A DNA stretch of 9,074 nucleotides from Dermatophilus congolensis. Lineage in GTDB: Bacteria; Actinomycetota; Actinomycetes; Actinomycetales; Dermatophilaceae. Location of the stretch: the NCBI GenBank assembly GCA_030538115.1, contig JAUNUP010000062.1:1-9074 (forward strand). The letters are read 5' to 3'. Made by a program: the position numbers and the translations under genes. How positions within the stretch are numbered: the first letter of the stretch is position 1; each line of letters begins with the position of its first letter. Shown here in pieces: positions 4,618 through 9,074 of this stretch. The notes beneath the pieces were generated by a model. It had not been told where the DNA came from. It searched no databases and worked only from the letters and a program-made list of their open reading frames with translations.

Positions 4618-6024
4618 TCAGAGGTCTCGGCAGACTCCGTCGGCGATCGCCGCAGCCTTGGCCGCCTCCGCCACGGCCGGGGCGACTCGGTGGTCGAAGA
4701 CCGACGGGATGATGTACAGCGGGTGCAGGTCTTCGCCCACGACATCCGCGATGGCCTGAGCCGCAGCAATTTTCATGTTCTCGGTGATCTTGCGGGCCCG
4801 CGCGTCGAGCGCTCCGCGGAAGATGCCGGGGAACGCGAGCACGTTGTTGATCTGGTTCGGAAAATCGCTGCGGCCCGTAGCGATGACGGTGGCGATGTCT
4901 TTGATGAGCTCTGGCCGAATCTCCGGGTCGGGGTTCGCCATCGCGAAAACGATGGGGTCCTTCGCCATCGACTTCACGTCGTCGACCGTGAGCACGTCGG
5001 GCGCGGACAGGCCGATGAACACGTCGGCACCCACGATCGCGTCGGAGATCGAGCCCTCGAGGTTCTCGGGGTTGGTCGCCTGCGCGAACCAGCGCTTGCT
5101 GGAGTCGAGGTCGTCGCGGCCCTCATGGATCACGCCGGCGTGGTCGACTCCGACGATGTGCTCGACTCCGAGCGCCATGACCATCTTCATCACAGCGATG
5201 CCGGCCGCGCCCACACCGGCCGTGACGACCTTGATCTGCGAGAACTCCTTGCCGACGATCTTCAGGGCGTTCATCAGCGCCGAGACCGTGACGATGGCGG
5301 TGCCGTGCTGGTCGTCGTGAAAGACGGGGATGTCCATGGAGGCGGACAGCCGCTCCTCGATGTCGAACGCCTGGGGCGCCTTGATGTCTTCGAGGTTGAT
5401 GCCACCGAACGTCGGCTCGAGCTTCTGCACGAGCGAGACGATCTCGTCAGGGTCATTGGTGTCGATACAGATCGGAAACGCGTCGACTCCGCCGAAGTGC
5501 TTGAACAGTTGGGCCTTGCCCTCCATCACCGGCATCGCAGCGTGCGGACCGATGTTGCCCAGGCCGAGCACGGCGGTGCCGTCGGAGACGATCGCGACCG
5601 TGTTCTTGCGGATCGTGTGCGTGAGCGAGACGTCGGGGTTCTCGGCGATGGCCTTGCACACGCGGGCGACGCCGGGGGTGTAGAGCATGGCGAGGTCGTC
5701 CATGTTCTCGAGGGTCGACTTCGAGACGACCTCGATCTTGCCGCCGGTGTGCAGGCTGTGGACGCGGTCGTCCCATTCGAGGATCTCGACGCCCTCCAGG
5801 GCGTTCACCGCGTCACGCACCTCGTCCTGGTGCTGCACGGACGAGCAGTACACGGTGATGTCGTCTTCGAGGTACACGCCCTTGACGACGAAGCCCTCCA
5901 GGGCCGTGATGTTGGCGCCTACGTCACCGATCGCCACCGCGATACGGCCCAGGGTGCCGGGCTCGTTGACCATGCGCAGGCGCAGGCGGACGGAGTACGC
6001 GGGAGACGGTGTCTTAGCAGTCAC
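4618..6024 (-). CDS. NAD(P)-dependent malic enzyme with N-terminal ACT domain
   Basis: A malic enzyme of about 468 residues that oxidatively decarboxylates malate to pyruvate and CO2 with NAD+ or NADP+. Residues 11-87 form an ACT domain (PAYSVRLRLRMVNEPGTLGRIAVAIGDVGANITAL), suggesting small-molecule control. The catalytic part shows YTPGVA (Tyr115), the EGKAQLFK lysine (Lys170), GINLEDI (Glu212, Asp213) and VFHDDQHGTA (Asp237, Asp238) for the metal and substrate, the nucleotide-binding loop AGVGAAG (269-275) with Asp294 after the second strand, and ANPDPE and FPNQINNVLAFPGIFRGALD near the end. The start is uncertain. GTG 6024 gives the short N-terminus I expect for the family and has TACCCT 7 nt upstream; ATG 6063 and GTG 6072 add 13 and 16 residues. 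None has a good ribosome site, so a leaderless mRNA is likely. The gene lies downstream of the rlmA-like gene on the same strand. Confidence 0.93.
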   Translation of the reverse strand: MTAKTPSPAYSVRLRLRMVNEPGTLGRIAVAIGDVGANITALEGFVVKGVYLEDDITVYCSSVQHQDEVRDAVNALEGVEILEWDDRVHSLHTGGKIEVVSKSTLENMDDLAMLYTPGVARVCKAIAENPDVSLTHTIRKNTVAIVSDGTAVLGLGNIGPHAAMPVMEGKAQLFKHFGGVDAFPICIDTNDPDEIVSLVQKLEPTFGGINLEDIKAPQAFDIEERLSASMDIPVFHDDQHGTAIVTVSALMNALKIVGKEFSQIKVVTAGVGAAGIAVMKMVMALGVEHIVGVDHAGVIHEGRDDLDSSKRWFAQATNPENLEGSISDAIVGADVFIGLSAPDVLTVDDVKSMAKDPIVFAMANPDPEIRPELIKDIATVIATGRSDFPNQINNVLAFPGIFRGALDARARKITENMKIAAAQAIADVVGEDLHPLYIIPSVFDHRVAPAVAEAAKAAAIADGVCRDL

Positions 6025-6031
6025 ACCCGCG

Positions 6032-6075
6032 AGGGTATCGGTGGAATTTCCTCTGGGCGGCATTGGGGGCACATA
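6032..6075 (-). promoter_or_regulatory. Two candidate -10 elements for leaderless malic enzyme mRNA
   Basis: On the minus strand TACCCT (6037-6032) lies 7 nt before the GTG at 6024, and TATGTG (6075-6070) lies 6 nt before the ATG at 6063. Each would place transcription initiation at a start codon. They imply different N-termini, and I cannot choose between them from sequence alone. Confidence 0.35.
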
Positions 6076-6094
6076 GATCGTGTGGCGCCGGGGC

Positions 6095-6131
6095 CGCGAC
6101 CTACGGCCGGTCTCGGGGCCGGTAGGTCGCG
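6095..6131 (-). terminator. Hairpin over the stop codon of the rlmA-like gene
   Basis: CGCGACCTAC (6095-6104) is the exact reverse complement of 6122-6131, a 10-bp stem with further GGCC/GGCC pairing inside. The stop codon of the rlmA-like gene (6101-6103) lies in one arm and its last codons form the other. It probably terminates or attenuates transcription between the rlmA-like and malic enzyme genes. Confidence 0.5.
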
Positions 6132-7072
6132 ACGCGTACCGCGAGAGTAACGTCGCGGGTCTCCTGCGCCCATTCGCCGTCGAACTCGCGTCCGAGATCC
6201 GTGTGGTGAGCGCTGGGCCCCATGCCGACGATCGCCGCCGCCTGCCGGGCCGTCACCGGGATTCGCGCCTCGACCTGCTGTTCGGCGAACACATCGAAGT
6301 CGGCGAACTGCTCGGCGAGTCGCTCGTCCTTTCGCGGGTCGACGGTGAGCATGCCGGAGTCGCGCAACTCGCTCAGGTGGTGGGGCAGGGGAGTGACGAC
6401 AATCGCCACGCCTCCGGGTGCAAGGACCCGGGCCAACTCCGCCGGGTTGCGCGGCGCGAAGACGACGAGCGCGACCGAGGCCGTGGCGCTGCCGAGGGGC
6501 CAGCGCTCCCAGACGTCCGCGACGACCGATACGAGGCCGGCGTGCGCCCTGGCCGCTCGGCGGGCCGCGTAGGAGGACAGGTCGAACGTGACACCGTACG
6601 ACGCGACGCCCGATTCGAGCACCGCGATGGAGTAGTAACCGGGGCCGCCGCCGACATCGAGCAGGCCCCCCTCCGGTAGCCCTTCGACCGCAGCGGCCCG
6701 CGCCGCCTCCGCGAGAGCGTCGCGGATGGGGGAGTAGAGGCCCGCCGTCTGCACCTCAAGGCGGGCCGCGACCATGGCACCGTCGTCGGCGACGAGACCG
6801 TGACGTCCCCGCCCCGACAGCAGCGACACGTACCCGCGTTTGGCGAGATCGAAACCGTGACCGGCAGGGCACGCGATCCGCCGCTCACGCCGAGCCAACG
6901 GCAACGGTTCACGGCAGTGCGGGCAGGCGAGCATGGCCCACCCGGAGCCGGATTCCTCGGGCTCCCACGGAATCTGCGGGGCCGCTTGTCCGATCGGGCG
7001 CTCGACGAACCGCCCGAGGTCGCCCCGCACGCCTCCGACCCGACCGGGGCGCGGCCGTTCCATACCACCCAT
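6101..7072 (-). CDS. rlmA: RlmA-like 23S rRNA (guanine-N1) methyltransferase
   Basis: A 323-residue SAM-dependent methyltransferase of the RlmA/TlrB family, which methylates N1 of G745 or G748 in the 23S rRNA exit tunnel; TlrB-type members affect tylosin sensitivity. The zinc module is LACPHC (Cys50, Cys53) with IACPAGHGFDLAKRGYVSLL (Cys68, His72), the hallmark separating it from other methyltransferases. Motif I is LLDVGGGPGYY (137-147), then FDLSSYAARRAAR (163-175) and ALVVFAPRNPAELARVLAPGG (201-221). GMGPSAHH (283-290) lies near the C-terminus. The ATG at 7072 has GGAGGTG 5 nt upstream, so an unusual 46-residue Gly/Pro/Arg-rich extension precedes the zinc module; the internal ATG just before LACPHC lacks such a site. 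Which guanine is modified cannot be decided here. A possible -10, TACGGT, lies at 7118-7113. Confidence 0.88.
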   Translation of the reverse strand: MGGMERPRPGRVGGVRGDLGRFVERPIGQAAPQIPWEPEESGSGWAMLACPHCREPLPLARRERRIACPAGHGFDLAKRGYVSLLSGRGRHGLVADDGAMVAARLEVQTAGLYSPIRDALAEAARAAAVEGLPEGGLLDVGGGPGYYSIAVLESGVASYGVTFDLSSYAARRAARAHAGLVSVVADVWERWPLGSATASVALVVFAPRNPAELARVLAPGGVAIVVTPLPHHLSELRDSGMLTVDPRKDERLAEQFADFDVFAEQQVEARIPVTARQAAAIVGMGPSAHHTDLGREFDGEWAQETRDVTLAVRVATYRPRDRP

Positions 7073-7158
7073 GGCGCACCTCCGCTCCGAGTCGCCGGCA
7101 TCCCTTCGGAGAACCGTAAGCCCCTGAGCCCTCTGGATCGAGCAGGCAGGATGGCCTC

Positions 7159-7497
7159 ATGGGTCACGTTCGCCACATCGCCACCTACCCCGTCAAAGAA
7201 GAACCGGGGGTGTTCCACGACTCCGTCGAGATCGAGGAGGAGGGGCTCGCGGGGGATCGGCGCAAGAAGCGGCCCGTGCACCTCGTCGGTTCGGAGATCA
7301 CGACCGATCACACGCGCGCGAACGTGTACCTCGACCTGCCCGAGGCCGAGTTGCAGGGCCTCGTGGGCGCGCGGGTGCTGCTGGGCGAGGCGATTCTCGA
7401 CATCACCGAACTCCCCAAGGCCTGCCCCGGCGTGTACGCGACCGTCACCCAGACGGGTGTGGTCGCCAACGGCGACCTCCTGCGCGAACTCGAGTAA
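7159..7497 (+). CDS. Short MOSC-domain-like protein
   Basis: A 112-residue protein that matches the beta-barrel MOSC fold, named after the C-terminal domain of molybdenum cofactor sulfurases and related to YiiM-type proteins. Visible blocks are EEEGLAGDRRKKRPVHLVGSE (26-46; the GLxGDRH region), TRANVYLDLPEAELQGLVGARVLLGEAILDIT (52-83; the RxNhxl and G-x-lxhG-x-a blocks) and ACPGVYATVTQTGVVANGDLL (88-108), with Cys89 at the usual conserved cysteine position. It is shorter than common MOSC proteins (about 150-220 residues), so it may be a minimal single-domain form. The ATG at 7159 has only a weak AGGA 7 nt upstream. The gene diverges from rlmA across 86 bp. The substrate is unknown; sulfur transfer or detoxification is family-based inference. 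Confidence 0.8.
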   Translation: MGHVRHIATYPVKEEPGVFHDSVEIEEEGLAGDRRKKRPVHLVGSEITTDHTRANVYLDLPEAELQGLVGARVLLGEAILDITELPKACPGVYATVTQTGVVANGDLLRELE

Positions 7498-7516
7498 CCC
7501 CTCCCACACCCCCTCA

Positions 7517-7598
7517 ACGTCGCTGAGTGCTCCACACGTCGTTCGTTGCTCCACTCGTGTCTGGAGCAGTGAGCGACGACTGGAGCACTCAGTGACGT
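7517..7598. repeat. 82-nt long hairpin built from four copies of an 18-nt unit
   Basis: Unit 1, ACGTCGCTGAGTGCTCCA (7517-7534), and unit 2, ACGTCGTTCGTTGCTCCA (7536-7553), are direct repeats differing at four positions. Units 3 (7562-7580) and 4 (7581-7598) are inverted copies. Unit 1 pairs fully with unit 4 using one G-U pair, and 7537-7553 pairs with 7562-7578 using three G-U pairs. They are joined by a 2x2 internal loop and closed by an 8-nt loop. It follows the MOSC stop by 19 nt and precedes thrS by 130 nt, so it may terminate the former or be a dispersed REP-like element. Confidence 0.8.
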
Positions 7599-7657
7599 AG
7601 AGGCGGCGCGAGGCGGGGGCGCAGAGGTCGCTGGTCGGAGCTGCGAGTTCGCGGACG

Positions 7658-7663
7658 TACCAT
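7658..7663 (+). promoter_or_regulatory. Candidate -10 (TACCAT) of the thrS promoter
   Basis: TACCAT fits TAnnnT and would start transcription near 7670, giving a leader of about 59 nt. GGTGGC (7668-7673) and GCCACC (7693-7698) could form a small stem, but this overlaps the expected start site. No clear -35 is seen. Confidence 0.3.
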
Positions 7664-7728
7664 CGAAGGTGGCACCCGAGCGTTCTGCCGGCGCCACCCG
7701 ACGAACCCGAACAACCTAGGAGCCCCTC

Positions 7729-9074
7729 GTGTCCACCGAGATCACCGTCACCCTCGCAGGCGAGCAGCGATCGGTGCCGGAGGGCACGACGGCCGCCGAC
7801 CTGCTCACCGGTGACAAGCGCATCGTCGCTGCCCGCCTCAACCCCGGCGAGGGCGAGAAGCTCGTCGACCTCACCCACGTGCTCGCCGACGGCGACACCG
7901 TCGAGGGCATCGACATCGGCAGCCCCGACGGGCTCAACATCCTGCGGCACTCCGCCACCCACGTAATGGCCCAGGCGGTGCAGAAGATGCGCCCCGACGC
8001 CAAGCTCGGCATCGGCCCGTACATCACCGACGGCTTCTACTACGACTTCGACGTCGACGAGCCCTTCACCCCCGAAGACCTCAAGGCACTCGAGAAGTCG
8101 ATGCAGAAGATCGTCAACGAGGGTCAGACATTCCGCCGCCGCGTCGTCACCCACGAAGAGGCGCTCGCCGAACTCGCCGACGAGCCGTACAAGCTCGAAC
8201 TCATCGGCCTCTCCGGCGGCCCCGGCTCCGGTACCGAGAGCCCAGGTGACGCAGAGATCGACCAGGCCGCCGAGGGCGCCAGCATGGAGGTCGGAGGCGA
8301 CGAGCTGACGATCTACGACAACGTCACCCGCACCGGCGATACCGCCTGGAAAGACCTGTGCCGCGGCCCTCACGTGCCGACCACAAAGATCCTCGGTAAC
8401 GGCTTCAAGCTGATGCGCAGCTCCGCGGCCTACTGGCGCGGCGACCAGCGCAACGCGGGTCTGCAGCGCCTCTACGGCACCGCGTGGCCGACCAAAGACG
8501 AGATGCGCGCCCACCTCGACCGCCTCGCGGAGGCCGAGAAGCGCGACCACCGCCGCCTCGGCACCGAACTCGACCTGTTCAGCTTCCCCGACGAGATCGG
8601 CTCCGGTCTGGCGGTGTTCCACCCCAAGGGCGGCATCATCCGCATGGAGATGGAGGAGTACAGCCGCAAGCAGCACGTCGCGGCGGGGTACGACTTCGTC
8701 AACACGCCGCACATCACCAAGGGCCAGTTGTTCAAGCTCTCGGGTCACCTCGACTGGTACGCCGACGGCATGTACCCGCCCATGCACATGGACGAAGAAC
8801 GCAACGCCGCAGGTGAAATCACGAAGCAGGGCCAGGACTACTACCTCAAGCCCATGAACTGCCCGATGCACAACCTCATCTTCCGGTCGCGGGGGCGCAG
8901 CTACCGTGAGCTGCCGCTGCGTCTGTTCGAGTTCGGCACGGTGTACCGCAACGAGAAGTCGGGCGTCGTGCACGGCCTCACCCGCGCCCGCGGCTTCACG
9001 CAGGACGACGCGCACATCTACTGCACCCGCGAGCAGATGAAGGACGAGCTGACCCGCCTGCTCACCTTCGTGCT
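7729..9074 (+). CDS. thrS: Threonyl-tRNA synthetase, 5' part
   Basis: The first 448 codons of ThrRS, which charges tRNA-Thr and edits Ser-tRNA-Thr; the gene runs past the right edge. Residues 1-64 are the TGS domain. The editing domain carries [12 protein letters not shown] with His74 and His78, and DLCRGPHVP with Cys211 and His215, the four E. coli His73/His77/Cys182/His186 equivalents. A Gly/acidic insert (about 161-192) lies between them and is, as I recall, common in actinobacterial ThrRS. The catalytic domain begins near 285, with [12 protein letters not shown] (Cys378, zinc ligand) and motif 2, [29 protein letters not shown] (403-430). The Met in NCPMH, where E. coli has Gly, is typical of actinobacteria. 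The GTG at 7729 is supported by AGGAG at 7718-7722, 6 nt upstream. No frameshift is seen. Confidence 0.97.
   Translation, partial: MSTEITVTLAGEQRSVPEGTTAADLLTGDKRIVAARLNPGEGEKLVDLTHVLADGDTVEGIDIGSPDGLNILRHSATHVMAQAVQKMRPDAKLGIGPYITDGFYYDFDVDEPFTPEDLKALEKSMQKIVNEGQTFRRRVVTHEEALAELADEPYKLELIGLSGGPGSGTESPGDAEIDQAAEGASMEVGGDELTIYDNVTRTGDTAWKDLCRGPHVPTTKILGNGFKLMRSSAAYWRGDQRNAGLQRLYGTAWPTKDEMRAHLDRLAEAEKRDHRRLGTELDLFSFPDEIGSGLAVFHPKGGIIRMEMEEYSRKQHVAAGYDFVNTPHITKGQLFKLSGHLDWYADGMYPPMHMDEERNAAGEITKQGQDYYLKPMNCPMHNLIFRSRGRSYRELPLRLFEFGTVYRNEKSGVVHGLTRARGFTQDDAHIYCTREQMKDELTRLLTFV

Noticed and set aside
3270..4769. A 499-codon minus-strand open frame across the AhpD-like and ybaK genes
   Set aside because: It is antisense to two genes with clear catalytic motifs. 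Its composition (R, H, G-rich) is that of a shadow frame.
7517..7598. CRISPR-like short repeats
   Set aside because: The units are adjacent with no spacers and alternate in orientation; they form a hairpin, not an array.
7666..7700. GGTGGCACCC in the thrS leader as a T-box antiterminator core
   Set aside because: It only partly matches the GGTGGnACCGCG core. There is no room or structure for a specifier stem in the roughly 130 nt after the repeat hairpin, and the best -10 lies directly before it.
6373..9015. An 880-codon open frame on the minus strand across thrS, the MOSC gene and part of the rlmA-like gene
   Set aside because: It is antisense to well-recognised proteins. Its translation is low-complexity and rich in V, A, G, R and H, as expected from the complement of high-GC codons, and it matches no family.

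Overview
The window is high-GC DNA with strong G/C preference at third codon positions. The gene content (a PGPGW-type membrane protein, an actinobacterial-style ThrRS, a 55-residue MPKSWS protein, a lipoprotein/CDF gene pair and frequent TAnnnT -10 hexamers) points to an actinobacterium, probably in the Mycobacteriales/Corynebacteriales (Dietzia, Gordonia and Williamsia-like genomes come to mind). The genus is a guess. Most of the window looks like ordinary chromosome, but several non-coding structures and one gene pair are unusual.

Layout, left to right. The 3' end of a PGPGW-family membrane protein (+) converges on a stand-alone type II thioesterase (-). The thioesterase diverges from a tRNA-Val(CAC) gene (+), and the two share a symmetric TAAGGTTA -10 element. 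Directly behind the tRNA lie a 26-bp hairpin and then an exact 20-bp copy of the tRNA 3' end, a small attachment-site-like arrangement. A 55-residue basic/acidic protein (-) follows. Next is a translationally coupled pair (+): a short lipoprotein resembling one lobe of a family 3 solute-binding protein, and a CDF-family cation transporter whose transmembrane metal-site residues look non-canonical. A second rightward pair follows: an AhpD-like peroxidase-related enzyme with a CxxC motif, and a YbaK-type misacylated-tRNA deacylase.

The right half has a leftward pair, an RlmA-like 23S rRNA guanine methyltransferase followed downstream by an ACT-domain malic enzyme. Diverging from these is a short MOSC-domain protein (+). 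An 82-nt hairpin built from four copies of an 18-nt unit follows, then thrS (+), which runs off the right edge.

Functionally the window mixes translation genes (tRNA-Val, YbaK, RlmA, ThrRS), central metabolism (malic enzyme), thiol/peroxide chemistry (AhpD-like) and envelope or transport proteins. There is no defence island, phage module or CRISPR array. The best candidates for something not well described are the one-lobe binding lipoprotein coupled to an atypical CDF transporter, the tRNA-Val hairpin and 3'-end duplication, and the four-unit hairpin upstream of thrS.
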